Source: Leptospira tipperaryensis (GTDB lineage Bacteria > Spirochaetota > Leptospiria > Leptospirales > Leptospiraceae). From it: DNA of 64,000 nt. Positions 18,440-29,780 of the stretch are shown in pieces. The notes beneath the pieces are model-generated. The model saw only the letters and a list, made by a program, of their open reading frames with translations, was not told where the DNA came from and made no database searches. The first letter of the stretch is position 1. Every line of letters starts with the position of its first letter. The translations under genes were made by a program, and so were the position numbers. The DNA lies in contig NZ_CP015217.1 of NCBI RefSeq assembly GCF_001729245.1, positions 3,876,001-3,940,000 of the forward strand. The letters run 5' to 3'.

Positions 18440-19543
18440 CTATTTTGATCGATACGAAGAAGGAGAACAACCGAATCTTTCCTGAAAGAGTTTGTGAAAC
18501 GCAGACTTGGAATTGAATCCCGACGCGTAAACAATCGAAAGCACGGAACGATCCGATTCTTCTTTTAATAATCTTGCGGATTCTTCCAAACGAAACTGCG
18601 TTATGTATTCTCGAAACGTTTGCTGCAATCGGGTGTTGAGAATTTCGGAAAGCTGATGTGCGTGAATATCCAAATCCTTTGCAAGTTTTGCAAGAGTGAG
18701 AGCTTCGTCCAAAAATATTTTTTTGATTCTCATCAGATCATCCAAACGAATCAAAATGGCGTCCACGTCCAAACCGATCACCCGACTTTCTTTGTAACGA
18801 GCTTCTCTGGATTCTTTTTGAAAGTCCGTAACTATCGAAGAATGAGTCGCACTGATAAGGAAAATCGCGGAAATCAAAATCGTTAAACCGTCGGCCGCGA
18901 TCAAAAACAAAGGCATATAGAATATCTGCGCGACTACGAATAAAAATAAAATCGTCAGAGTTCCTGCGAAAAGAATTAAGAATGGGGAGAATGTTTCGCG
19001 TAGAACGTCTTGTGTTTTTTTTCTCCATCTCCAAACCTTCAAAAACAAAATTGCAGGATAGAGAAAATTGGAAAGGGTTCCAAAAATCAAAAGCGAAAGA
19101 ACGATCCAGTAATAAATATCATCGGAGGTTTGATTTTTCAAAAATGCTTTTTTAGATTCTTCATCGCGAAGATAAAACGGAAACATTAGAATCAGGGAAA
19201 CTGCGGTCGGTAAAAAATGAAAGAGTCGAATCTTTGTTTGTCTGGCCCCGCTCAATTCTTCAAAATAAAGATAGGTAAGAGGTCCGATTAAAAAAAGAAT
19301 CGGGACATTCCATTCCGCGAACCAAGAAACGTTATTCAATTCTTCGGAGAGTTCTAAATAAATATGAAATTGAACGACCGCTATTGAGATAAAAAGAACC
19401 GAAGCTGAATTTTGATTTAATAAACGAATCCATGGATTTTCGCGTTTTGAATTCTTAAGATAAAATTCTTTTCTATCGTTAATAAAATTTGCAAGAGCGA
19501 GCAAGAACGCAAGCCCCGAGCCAAACGCCACAAAGATAAGCAT
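18440..19543 (-). CDS. Membrane-spanning AraC-family transcriptional regulator
   Basis: 367 aa. The N-terminal ~225 residues hold seven TM helices; the C-terminal ~100 residues are an AraC DNA-binding domain with two helix-turn-helix units (LTLAKLAKDLDIHAHQLSEI and VLSIVYASGFNSKSAFHKLF) and the terminal GCSPSSYRSK. Such membrane-embedded regulators recur in Leptospira; a second one is at 45566-46705. It diverges from the DJ-1/PfpI lipoprotein gene across about 111 bp, so that gene is the likely target. The direct DNA reach of a membrane-bound AraC domain is assumed, not seen. Confidence 0.85.
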   Translation of the reverse strand: MLIFVAFGSGLAFLLALANFINDRKEFYLKNSKRENPWIRLLNQNSASVLFISIAVVQFHIYLELSEELNNVSWFAEWNVPILFLIGPLTYLYFEELSGARQTKIRLFHFLPTAVSLILMFPFYLRDEESKKAFLKNQTSDDIYYWIVLSLLIFGTLSNFLYPAILFLKVWRWRKKTQDVLRETFSPFLILFAGTLTILFLFVVAQIFYMPLFLIAADGLTILISAIFLISATHSSIVTDFQKESREARYKESRVIGLDVDAILIRLDDLMRIKKIFLDEALTLAKLAKDLDIHAHQLSEILNTRLQQTFREYITQFRLEESARLLKEESDRSVLSIVYASGFNSKSAFHKLFQERFGCSPSSYRSK

Positions 19544-19654
19544 AGAATGAGTGAAGGGAATCCTTACACTCTGTCTATATTTTTTTCCGTTCTAAAAAAT
19601 TTAGGTCCTTCCGTATCCGGACGGACGACTCGATCGAAAAGTTATGAGAAACTA

Positions 19655-20830
19655 ATGAGTATGAAACAAAACGATAAGAACATTCCATCTTTTAAAAAAT
19701 CAAATTCAAAAAGAATTTTATTCCTTCTCGTAACTTTTCAGCTCGCAGGAATCGGATTCTTTCTGAACTGCACAAACTCTTCGGAAAGAATCGTCGAACC
19801 GACTTTGCAACCAATCCTGGAAGAAAAAATTCCGACCTTCCAACCGAGATTCAACCGAAAGCGTCCGGTGATCGCAGTCATTGGTGAAAATAAATACACG
19901 GAACTTTCAGACTTTATAGTTCCCTATGGAGTCTTAACGAGATCACAAACGGCCGACGTCTATGCGTTAGGAACCAATTCAGGTCCGATGAGAATGTTTC
20001 CCGCGTTGCAAATTGAAATTCAAACAACGCTCTCGGATTTTGATCGATCCTTTCCGGACGGAGCGGATTTTGTTATCGTTCCCGCAGTTCACGATTCTGA
20101 AAATTCCACTTTAATCCGCTGGATTCAATCACAAGCTTCGAAAGGTGCGGTTATCGTCGGAATCTGCGACGGAGTTTGGCTCGTTGCAAATTCCGGTCTT
20201 CTCAGTGGGAAGCGCGCCACAGGACACTGGTATTCGCTTAACAATTTGGAAAAAAAATTCACCCAAACAAAATGGATCCGAAATCGACACTATGTTGTGG
20301 ATAAAAAAATCATAACGACAACCGGTGTGACGGCTTCGATTCCGGTTTCAATCGCGCTCGTTCAATCGATCGCCGGAAAAGAAAAAGCGGAACGAATTGC
20401 AAAAGAATTCGGTGTAAACGACTGGGGAACCGAACACAATACGTCGAATTTTAAATTTGAAAACAAACACTATTGGATTGCGGCAAAGAATCTTTTGTCT
20501 TTCTGGTCTTACGAAAACATCGCGATGAAAGTTTTTCCGGGAATGGACGAAGTGACGCTAGCCTTAGTCGCCGATTCTTACGCTCGAACCTTTAAGACAA
20601 ACGTATTTGCAATTTCAAACTCCGAACAAACGATTCGAACTCGAGGCGGAATTTTTTTGATTCCGGAAAGGACTTCGAAGGATGAAAGTGCAAACAATCA
20701 TTCCATTCAATTTTCAGAAAATCAGAGCTCCGTTGCGGCGCTCAATCAAGCCCTGGCTCACATCGCCGATTTGTATGGAAAAATCACTTCTTCTTTTGTG
20801 GCTCTTCAAATCGAATATGATGTTCGATAA
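19655..20830 (+). CDS. DJ-1/PfpI-family lipoprotein
   Basis: 391 aa from ATG 19655. A lipoprotein signal is visible: basic start, hydrophobic core LFLLVTFQLAGIGFFLN and a Cys in the +1 position (NCTNSS), so it should be anchored in the membrane. The DJ-1/PfpI (class I glutamine amidotransferase-like) domain follows, with the nucleophile elbow VGICDGVWL and Asp/His around GHWYSLNNL. The remaining ~150 residues resemble a second, DJ-1-like half without the Cys. Start moved from the open frame at 19547 because that would leave no room for a promoter with the divergent regulator and would bury the signal peptide. Periplasmic DJ-1 proteins are rare; the activity is not predictable. Confidence 0.75.
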   Translation: MSMKQNDKNIPSFKKSNSKRILFLLVTFQLAGIGFFLNCTNSSERIVEPTLQPILEEKIPTFQPRFNRKRPVIAVIGENKYTELSDFIVPYGVLTRSQTADVYALGTNSGPMRMFPALQIEIQTTLSDFDRSFPDGADFVIVPAVHDSENSTLIRWIQSQASKGAVIVGICDGVWLVANSGLLSGKRATGHWYSLNNLEKKFTQTKWIRNRHYVVDKKIITTTGVTASIPVSIALVQSIAGKEKAERIAKEFGVNDWGTEHNTSNFKFENKHYWIAAKNLLSFWSYENIAMKVFPGMDEVTLALVADSYARTFKTNVFAISNSEQTIRTRGGIFLIPERTSKDESANNHSIQFSENQSSVAALNQALAHIADLYGKITSSFVALQIEYDVR

Positions 20831-20915
20831 GGAACGTCTTAAGTCTAAACCCTTTAACTGTTATTATACGAAAGTGTTATCGATGGTGAAAGGGTTGAAA
20901 CACTTTCTAAAAATA

Positions 20916-20939
20916 AGAGTTAAAACAGAATTTAACTCT
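20916..20939 (-). terminator. Terminator of the ankyrin / Gly-rich gene pair
   Basis: AGAGTTAAA (20916-20924), 6-nt loop, TTTAACTCT (20931-20939), with a TATTTTTAG run after it on the minus strand. Lies 10 bp after the Gly-rich gene stop. Confidence 0.6.
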
Positions 20940-20948
20940 ATTCTAAAG

Positions 20949-21350
20949 TTAGAATATAATTCCTCCGCCTCCATGTCCACCTCCCCCGTGACCGCCTCCG
21001 CTTCCACCACCGCCGCCGCTATGGCCTCCTCCTCCACTACTCCCCCCTCCGTGTCCCCCGCCTCCACCGCTACTTCTTCCGCTGCTGCCTCCACCCGTTC
21101 TTGTACTTGGAGATCTGCTGGAAGTTCCGGAAGAAGATCGGGAAGTGCAGTTATTTTTGCAAGCGTCACAAAGTTCATAACAAATAAGCGAAACCGTCAT
21201 GGAATGGGCGGGAGTTTGATCGTTTAGCGCAATGAGTAAACAAGTAGAGAGCTGTTGATCGCAGCCGTTTTCACAGTGCGCAGTATCTACATTGCAATTT
21301 TCCAAAAAAAGAAAAACGATCGGCATTAAGACAAGTTTTAACGCTTTCAT
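20949..21350 (-). CDS. Gly/His-rich, Cys-rich small lipoprotein
   Basis: 133 aa. Signal peptide with lipobox (MKALKLVLMPIVFLFLENC) and mature lipid-Cys at 19. A cysteine cluster follows (HCENGCDQQLSTC, then CYELCDACKNNC, in total eight or nine Cys), then a Ser/Arg linker, then a ~50-residue tail of Gly with Ser and His, in GGGGH and GGGHGGGGH units. Poly-Gly/His tails in other proteins bind Ni, Zn or Cu; here that is only a suggestion. Start ATG overlaps the ankyrin stop in an ATGA, so translation is coupled. Base composition is strongly G-rich in the tail, unlike its neighbours. Confidence 0.65.
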   Translation of the reverse strand: MKALKLVLMPIVFLFLENCNVDTAHCENGCDQQLSTCLLIALNDQTPAHSMTVSLICYELCDACKNNCTSRSSSGTSSRSPSTRTGGGSSGRSSGGGGGHGGGSSGGGGHSGGGGGSGGGHGGGGHGGGGIIF

Positions 21351-21874
21351 TGTCTTTTACCGGCGCCAGCCTGCAAAAGAATCTCCTGAACTATTTTAGA
21401 GTCTTCTAATGTGCTCTCACTCCATGCGTTGTGTCCTTGAACGCTTGTGGCATGAACATCCGCTCCGGAACGAATTAAAAGTTTTACGATTTCGGGATAT
21501 CTGTTCGTAGACGCCATCATCAAAGCGGTATGACCGTCTCTTGTTCTCGCGTTTACGTCCGCTCCGTTTCGAATCAGATATTCCGCAATTAAGTATTCGC
21601 CCTCTCGAGCCGCAACCATCAGAGGCGTGAAATTCCTAAAAAAAGGATCTCTTTGATTGATTCCCTGCCCGCTTCGAAGAGAATTCTCCAAACCCTGAAG
21701 ATCACCTTTATAAACGTAGTCGGTCGGACTTAGAATCTGCGCTCCGTATCGTTCTTGAGGGATAATACAACCCGTTAATCCGACGAACACAGCGGCAACA
21801 CAGAAGAGCGCATATTGTTTCCTGAAAAATAATATCTTTCCAATACGTTTGAATGTCAACTGAAAGCGTTTCAT
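21347..21874 (-). CDS. Ankyrin-repeat lipoprotein
   Basis: 175 aa from ATG 21874, which follows GAGGATAAAATTC; the frame is open upstream to 21943 but the signal peptide then starts too late. Hydrophobic core YALFCVAAVFVGLTGC ends in a lipobox Cys. Three to four ankyrin repeats follow (FTPLMVAAREGEYLIAEYLI, GADVNARTRDGHTALMMAS, RSGADVHATSVQGHNAWSE). Ankyrins mediate protein contacts; the partner is likely periplasmic or on the outer membrane. In operon with the Gly/His-rich lipoprotein. Confidence 0.8.
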   Translation of the reverse strand: MKRFQLTFKRIGKILFFRKQYALFCVAAVFVGLTGCIIPQERYGAQILSPTDYVYKGDLQGLENSLRSGQGINQRDPFFRNFTPLMVAAREGEYLIAEYLIRNGADVNARTRDGHTALMMASTNRYPEIVKLLIRSGADVHATSVQGHNAWSESTLEDSKIVQEILLQAGAGKRQ

Positions 21875-21990
21875 GAATTTTATCCTCGAAAGTCCTTTGA
21901 GAATACTCGTTTTAGGAATCCAAGCAATAGGTAGGGACAGCAACTGCGGTAATTACCTACGAACCATTGACGGCTTAGTGGTTTTTACCT

Positions 21991-22053
21991 AAGGAAAGTA
22001 AGAATCTTTTATCCGACTTGACTCGTGACTCAAAAAAATTCTTACTTTCCCTT
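21991..22053. repeat. Long imperfect inverted repeat
   Basis: AAGGAAAGTAAGAAT (21991-22005) pairs with ATTCTTACTTTCCCTT (22038-22053): 15 bp with one bulged base and a 32-nt loop. It lies in the ~290-bp gap between the divergent ankyrin and LuxR genes, about 110 bp before the LuxR start. It could be a transcribed hairpin in that leader or an old terminator. Confidence 0.5.
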
Positions 22054-22163
22054 ACATCCGAAATCCGATCGAAAATTTGTTGAACGAATTCAGATTTTAC
22101 TAAAACGATTTGAATTTGAGATCGGAAAAAAACGTTCGTTGTGAATCTTCTTAGAAGGTAAAA

Positions 22164-22691
22164 ATGAGACTCTGGTTTCCTCAAGAAAAGCGGTTTTACT
22201 TTTTTTCAATTTATGTTTTTCTAATTTTGCTTTGGATCCTCGAAGAAATTTTAGTCTTCGCTTTCGATATCAATTGGATCGAAAGATCTCAGGCATTTTT
22301 TACAACGATGGAAATCGCAGTGGGCATCCTTTCCATCATCGGAGTTTTTTTTCTCTTTCAAGAAATCAGACACACTCAATCCGAGATTGAATCCGCAAAA
22401 GTAGCGATCGAAGGTCTCAAGAGCAAAAACCAACTTCTCATCCATACCAATCAATCCTTCTGGGAATCTTTACAAAGACAATTGGAAGAATGGGATCTTT
22501 CCGATAAGGAAAAAGAAATTGCAGTATTACTTTTGAGAGGAATGTCCAATCACCAAATAGCGGCGATTCGCGGGAAAAGTTTAAAAACGATAGAGAATCA
22601 GACTTTTTCTATTTATCAAAAATCGGGAACGACCGGAAAACTCGAATTCATCGCATACTTTATTTCCCCACTTCTTCCCGAAGAGGATTGA
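22164..22691 (+). CDS. Membrane-anchored LuxR-type HTH protein
   Basis: 175 aa. Two TM helices (about 11-33, FYFFSIYVFLILLWILEEIL, and 49-65, EIAVGILSIIGVFFLFQ), then a coiled-coil linker (IRHTQSEIESAKVAIEGLKS), then a LuxR/GerE helix-turn-helix (DLSDKEKEIAVLLLRGMSN, IAAIRGKSLKTIENQTFSIY). A TM-tethered LuxR domain without receiver or ligand domain suggests direct membrane-state sensing. AAGGTAAAA before ATG 22164. Followed after 45 bp by the DUF4269 gene on the same strand. Confidence 0.8.
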   Translation: MRLWFPQEKRFYFFSIYVFLILLWILEEILVFAFDINWIERSQAFFTTMEIAVGILSIIGVFFLFQEIRHTQSEIESAKVAIEGLKSKNQLLIHTNQSFWESLQRQLEEWDLSDKEKEIAVLLLRGMSNHQIAAIRGKSLKTIENQTFSIYQKSGTTGKLEFIAYFISPLLPEED

Positions 22692-22736
22692 TATAAAATC
22701 TTCCAAAAGATCAGACCCACGTTAAACAACCGTTTT

Positions 22737-23324
22737 ATGAGTAAGCCCTTCTCAGCGGATTCTCTCCAGCATGGAAATCGAAAACAAAAACTTCTCTGGA
22801 AAGATCTGAACGAACATTCTATTCTAAATAAACTTGTCGATTATAACCCTTTTTTAGCCGGCACGATTCCTTTGGATATCGATCATGGTAAGAGCGACGT
22901 GGATATTCTCTGCGAGTATTCGGAGAGGAAAGAATTTGTTTCCTCTTTAGAATCGTCTTTTGACAATCTAGAAGGATTTGAAATCATTGAAAGATATTTC
23001 CAAGAACTTCCTTCCATTCTTTGTCGATTTAAGACCGAAAAATTCGAATATGAGATTTTCGCTCAGACGCTCCCGGTATCTCAACAGATGGGCTACGTTC
23101 ATTTTACAATAGAAGGTAAAATTCTTTCTATTGCCGGATCGGAGTTCAAGGAAAGAATTCAAACTTTAAAAAGAGACGGCTGGAAAACCGAAGAAGCTTT
23201 CTGTAAACTTTTAGGAGTTCGAGAAGATCCTTACGAGTTTTTATTCGGATTAAATTTTTTTCCTCCCGAAAACCTCATAAAATTCGTTTTAAAGTCCGAG
23301 TTCTTTTTAAAAAAGGATAAATAA
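22737..23324 (+). CDS. DUF4269-family protein (nucleotidyltransferase-like)
   Basis: 195 aa, matching the DUF4269 family: the core LAGTIPLDIDHGKSDVDILC has the G-T/S-x(n)-D-x-D-I pattern of minimal nucleotidyltransferases (Asp pair in SDVDIL), and the later EYEIFAQTLPVSQQMGYVHF is also family-typical. Substrate unknown. No convincing Shine-Dalgarno at 22737. Probably the second gene of a unit with the LuxR protein. Confidence 0.75.
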   Translation: MSKPFSADSLQHGNRKQKLLWKDLNEHSILNKLVDYNPFLAGTIPLDIDHGKSDVDILCEYSERKEFVSSLESSFDNLEGFEIIERYFQELPSILCRFKTEKFEYEIFAQTLPVSQQMGYVHFTIEGKILSIAGSEFKERIQTLKRDGWKTEEAFCKLLGVREDPYEFLFGLNFFPPENLIKFVLKSEFFLKKDK

Positions 23325-23457
23325 CCATACAAGTGTTAGCAATACTAAAGGAGAGGATCGTAAAGAAATTGTTGTCCAATTCAGGCTTGACATTTCAGAT
23401 TTTTTAACGATCTTAGTGGTCCGTCCCTTCTTAAATATTTTTTAAGGTTGCGAGAAT

Positions 23458-25437
23458 ATGTTTAGAACTTTTAAGAACATTCTTTTTTTCTTATCCATCC
23501 TCGGTTGTTTCTCCCTCAGCGCTCAAAAAAACAACACCATCAATTTTGATTCCGAACTCTACGCGCAAATCGTTCGTCAGAGCGGTCACCAATACAGTGC
23601 GATTCTAAAATCCAGAAAAGTTCTGAAAGATCATAATCACTGGAAAAAGCCGATCGATGCGGCCTTTCGAAAACTTGCGGATTCTTCCGGAAATCCTTCG
23701 TTTCCAATCGTGTATAACGTCATTCAGGATAATTCTTTCAACGCCTTTGCGATGGCGGGTGGACAGTTTTGTATCAACTCAGGAACGCTCGATATTCTCG
23801 ATCAGGTAATTGCAAACTCGGAATCCGATGCAAAAGACAAAATAAATTTTTATAGAGAAAGATACATCGCGGGAGTTCTCTCTCACGAATTATCACATTA
23901 TTATAATAAACACACATTCAATTCGGTAAAGAAATTCTATCAGCTCAAAGAAAATCCGACAAGCGAAGCCGTTTTGGATAATCTAAAATTCTCCCAAGAA
24001 CAGGAAGTAGACGCGGATCAAACCGGCTTTCAGCTTTTAAATAAGGCAGGATACGGCGGAGAATATATGATCCGAACTTTGGAGCTAATGAGCGATATCG
24101 ACAACCAATATAAAGAATACATCGTAAGCAAAAAACTGGACAAGGTAAGTCCGGAATCGATGACTTCTCTTTATTTCACGAGTCATCCTTCTCCAAACGA
24201 TCGCCTTTCTCGTTTTAGCGGAGACAAACAAGAACTCTATTCTATGCTCGCGACTCTGGAGAAAACGTACGACGATATTCAGTTTGGAAAGAATTTAGAT
24301 CAGGCGAAATCAAATATAGAAAAGGCGCTTTCTAAGTTTCCGGGAAACACTCATTTAGAAAAATCTTATGCCGTTTGTCTCCACAAGATTTGGATGGCGA
24401 GCGCGAGCAACGACGATCTTAAATTAAAGCCAGTAATTGATATGCCCTCCTTTCGAGATTCCATGGTTTTTCCGGGCGGCCTTCGCAAAAGAGCCGTTAT
24501 GCGAACTATCCCCGGCAATCAAGCGGCCTATGAAAAAGCAAAGGAAGCCTATAAAAAAGTAATTCTAAAAACGGACGATCCTTACTTCATTTCAAACTAT
24601 GCGGTTCTTTTATCTTATTCCACAGAAGAAAACGATATGAACGTAGCCAAGTCCTTGGCGGGAAATACCGTAAGAGCTGAAAATTCGATTCCTCTCGCAA
24701 ATAACCTAGGAATCGTTTTCTACTGGACAGACGATCAAGAAAAGTCCTTAGAAGTTTTTAAATCCGTAGCTTCGATGGTGGACAAGAGGGTACAATCTTT
24801 TGGAGAAAAGGCAAAGACGAATCCGGAGATTCAGGCGTATCTGCAAGGAATCGGAAATTCGATCCGTCAAAAAACTCAACTCGATCCCGATTACGTTTAC
24901 GAAAATTTTACCCCGATTCTAAATTACGTCCTCTTAGAATCTTATAAAGCAAAGACGCCTCAAACAAAACAACTTGCGATGTATTATTTGGAGAATTATG
25001 ATTCTTCTTCCGGATGGGCAAAACATCTGGCTGAGTTTCACGGAATCACTCTTCCGGATCCTTCGCAAGCTACGAAACAAAACGTTTTCAAAGTGGGAGG
25101 CGTTGGCCCGGGAGATAAGTTAGAAGACTTATTAAAACTCTGGGGAAAACCGGATAAAATCCAAGTGGATAAAAGTTCCGGAAGTGAATTCTACATTTAC
25201 AATAAAAAAGAAACTTCCTTTCTTCTCAGCATCGGCTCCGTTCTTCAAGTGAACGTTTATGGAGACAATAGTCCCGGAATCGACAAAGGAGTTTCCATCG
25301 GTTCCGATCGGGGAAGCGCCGAAAGAGTTTTCGGAAAACAATTTCAAAAAAGCGGTCCCTATCTTGGATATACCCAAAACGGAAACGCTTTTGTAAAGTA
25401 TCGGAAAAACAGGGTCGATCAGATCATTCTTCAATAA
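23458..25437 (+). CDS. Exported M48-family zinc metallopeptidase with TPR region
   Basis: 659 aa. Signal peptide (LFFLSILGCFSLSA). The protease domain carries the zinc motif LSHELSHYYNKH (His143, Glu144, His147) with the third ligand in QEVDADQTGF, as in BepA/Oma1-type M48 enzymes. About 270-460 reads as helical repeats of TPR type (EKSLEVFKSVASMV), and the last ~100 residues form a separate domain (VGGVGPGDKLEDLLKLWGKP) of the SmpA/BamE-like or DUF type. Periplasmic quality control of outer-membrane proteins is the usual role of such proteins. AAGG lies 12-15 nt before the ATG. Confidence 0.88.
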   Translation: MFRTFKNILFFLSILGCFSLSAQKNNTINFDSELYAQIVRQSGHQYSAILKSRKVLKDHNHWKKPIDAAFRKLADSSGNPSFPIVYNVIQDNSFNAFAMAGGQFCINSGTLDILDQVIANSESDAKDKINFYRERYIAGVLSHELSHYYNKHTFNSVKKFYQLKENPTSEAVLDNLKFSQEQEVDADQTGFQLLNKAGYGGEYMIRTLELMSDIDNQYKEYIVSKKLDKVSPESMTSLYFTSHPSPNDRLSRFSGDKQELYSMLATLEKTYDDIQFGKNLDQAKSNIEKALSKFPGNTHLEKSYAVCLHKIWMASASNDDLKLKPVIDMPSFRDSMVFPGGLRKRAVMRTIPGNQAAYEKAKEAYKKVILKTDDPYFISNYAVLLSYSTEENDMNVAKSLAGNTVRAENSIPLANNLGIVFYWTDDQEKSLEVFKSVASMVDKRVQSFGEKAKTNPEIQAYLQGIGNSIRQKTQLDPDYVYENFTPILNYVLLESYKAKTPQTKQLAMYYLENYDSSSGWAKHLAEFHGITLPDPSQATKQNVFKVGGVGPGDKLEDLLKLWGKPDKIQVDKSSGSEFYIYNKKETSFLLSIGSVLQVNVYGDNSPGIDKGVSIGSDRGSAERVFGKQFQKSGPYLGYTQNGNAFVKYRKNRVDQIILQ

Positions 25438-25564
25438 TCTTAAGACATTTTAGAATGGAATTTACATTTATGGAAATGAAGGATTTCTCCGAGTAAATTT
25501 CTATTTCGGAGGAATTTATCGTTTTCATAAATGGATCAGGTATTTTTAAAGATTAGTTTGTTTT

Positions 25565-26104
25565 TTATGAATCGAACCAATCTCGATAGTCCAAAACGTA
25601 AAAATAATATTCCGGTTCACATTTCAAGGATCGTTTGATCCGATTATTTAAAAGATCGAACTCGAATGTATATTTGTAATTCCTGTGAAACGTAGGACCT
25701 CCCTCATTCATAACGTTCACGATAGAATCTCCCACACCAAGCTCATCGAGTTGCAAAAGAAAATTAAAGAGAAAGCAACGGGAAACGCCGTGAACCTGAG
25801 CCAACAAACCCAAAAGCGCCCAGCTTCCTCTGCTCACTCGAACATTGATCCGTTGCATTTGCTCTTTTCCCGGACTCGGTTGATACAAGACTTTCTCGGC
25901 CTTTCTTCCTAAACGTTTTATCGAAGTAAGATATTTCGCATATCTTTTCAAAAGAAAAGGTATTCTTCTAGAAAGATTTCTCCGTTCTTTTTCACTGAAT
26001 TTAAGTAAAGTATGTTTCGGGACGAGCAAGGTTGCCACTTCCATTCGATTGTTTTGAAGAATGGAATGAATTTCGTGATCCGAATTTAAAAGTAAAATTC
26101 CCAT
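25565..26104 (-). CDS. DUF1564-family protein (Leptospira-specific)
   Basis: 179 aa, begins [19 protein letters not shown], the recognisable start of DUF1564 proteins, which occur as many paralogues in pathogenic leptospires. Region [24 protein letters not shown] is the conserved centre and looks like a helical/RHH-like fold; function unknown. The start at ATG 26104 is preferred; a TTG 10 codons upstream is possible. No operon partner. Downstream of it on the other side lies a macro-domain pseudogene, so this gap is a degraded zone. Confidence 0.8.
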   Translation of the reverse strand: MGILLLNSDHEIHSILQNNRMEVATLLVPKHTLLKFSEKERRNLSRRIPFLLKRYAKYLTSIKRLGRKAEKVLYQPSPGKEQMQRINVRVSRGSWALLGLLAQVHGVSRCFLFNFLLQLDELGVGDSIVNVMNEGGPTFHRNYKYTFEFDLLNNRIKRSLKCEPEYYFYVLDYRDWFDS

Positions 26105-26241
26105 ACTAAGAACGTTTCCCGAATTCACCGGCAAGGAGCGTTTTCAGAAAAAAAATCATAAAATTATAAATTTTTTATCGATAAACAATTTGGAAATTTT
26201 GTGAAACATCGGATCCAATGATACCCACGCTTAAGAAATGA

Positions 26242-26475
26242 TCCGCAAGCAAAAACAAGGAAGATCGATTATTAGCAAATGCTTATACAACCAGTCTGCG
26301 ATTCGCAAAGGAAAACTCGCTCCGTACGATTGGATTTCCGAACATCGGCGCCGAAATTTGTAATCTTCCGAAAGGAGGGGCCACAATTATGGCTCATTCC
26401 GTTCTTGAGTTTCTAAAAAATGATGACGCCATGGAAGGAGAATTCTTCGTCTTTCTTGATTCTAAAATTTTTTAA
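26242..26475 (+). pseudogene. Truncated macro-domain (ADP-ribose-binding) gene, C-terminal half only
   Basis: Read in one frame from 26242 to a stop at 26473, the translation contains KNKEDRLLANAYTTSLRFAK, then SLRTIGFPNIGAEICNLPKG, then AHSVLEFLKND and GEFFVFLDSK. This is the pattern of the second half of a macro domain (E-LL-x-x-AY-x-S-L ... I-F-P-I-S-T-G ... FL). An in-frame TGA sits at 26239-26241 and the first half, with the ligand-binding Asn/Gly loop, is absent. In the loop that is usually I-S-T-G-x-Y the sequence has NIGAEIC, so key ligand contacts are also lost. Confidence 0.65.
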
Positions 26476-26569
26476 ATTGATAAAGCTCTGCTTCCAAATT
26501 AGATTCTTCTTAAAATTTGAAGAGAATTCATTGATTTGTTAACGAATTTCAGCCTTTTTGAGTAAGTTT

Positions 26570-26591
26570 AAACAGAACGAATGTTCTGTTT
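26570..26591. promoter_or_regulatory. Palindromic operator upstream of the beta-oxidation operon
   Basis: Perfect 9-bp arms AAACAGAAC and GTTCTGTTT around a GAAT spacer, 105 bp before the dehydrogenase ATG. Size and symmetry suit a TetR-family (FadR/PsrA-like) dimer; it also contains GAAC-N4-GTTC, the core of Gram-positive SOS boxes, which I think is coincidental. Confidence 0.5.
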
Positions 26592-26672
26592 TAGAACAAT
26601 TCTACAACCATTCCGTTTGAAAAAAACCTTTCCTCCTCGCATAGCTGTTTTAAACAGGTTCTATTCCATTGA

Positions 26673-28007
<1,335 letters not shown>

Positions 28008-28027
28008 TTAGGGAGGCAGGTATCACC

Positions 28028-29293
<1,266 letters not shown>

Positions 29294-29294
29294 A

Positions 29295-29732
29295 ATGAGT
29301 TTAAAGACTGCAAAAGACTGGAATCAATTTCTTCTAAGGCTGTTTATCGCCTTTGGTTTTTGGGAAGTGATTTCCGTACCTCTTCGCAGTCTTTTGTTCT
29401 CTCGCTTTTACTACGACCCTGCCTATAAATCTTTTTTCCAGTCCGTTGGAATGATTTTATGGGTGGGGCCGATCGTAGCCGATCTCATTCAAGTTTTCTT
29501 TTTAGGAATTATCATCCGCCTTGCAAAAGATTCGCTTCCTACGGGAATCGTCGGGGGATTGATCGTTGCGGTTTGCTTTTCGTTAGCAGCTTATGTAGGA
29601 CCGGCAATTTCCATTTTGAACTTTGTAAACGTTCTACCAAGCATGATCGTTTGGCTCTGGGTATTTTCCCAATTTCTACTTACATTAATTTCTTCTTTGA
29701 TTTTGACTTATTCCGCAGAAGAAGATCTCTAA
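29295..29732 (+). CDS. Four-TM membrane protein, last gene of the beta-oxidation operon
   Basis: 145 aa, four hydrophobic helices, including [20 protein letters not shown] and [20 protein letters not shown]. Not recognised. It starts 1 bp after the thiolase stop (TAAAATG), so it is cotranslated with the fatty-acid genes, which hints at a lipid-linked role but no more. Confidence 0.75.
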   Translation: MSLKTAKDWNQFLLRLFIAFGFWEVISVPLRSLLFSRFYYDPAYKSFFQSVGMILWVGPIVADLIQVFFLGIIIRLAKDSLPTGIVGGLIVAVCFSLAAYVGPAISILNFVNVLPSMIVWLWVFSQFLLTLISSLILTYSAEEDL

Positions 29733-29780
29733 AAATTCTTTCCGCACTTTTAAACCTAAGATTCATCTCTAAAAGAATCG

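Noticed and set aside
20682..21227. 181-aa plus-strand frame rich in Ser, Thr and Ala
   Set aside because: It is the complement of the Gly/His-rich lipoprotein gene; its low-complexity sequence comes from the GGN repeats.
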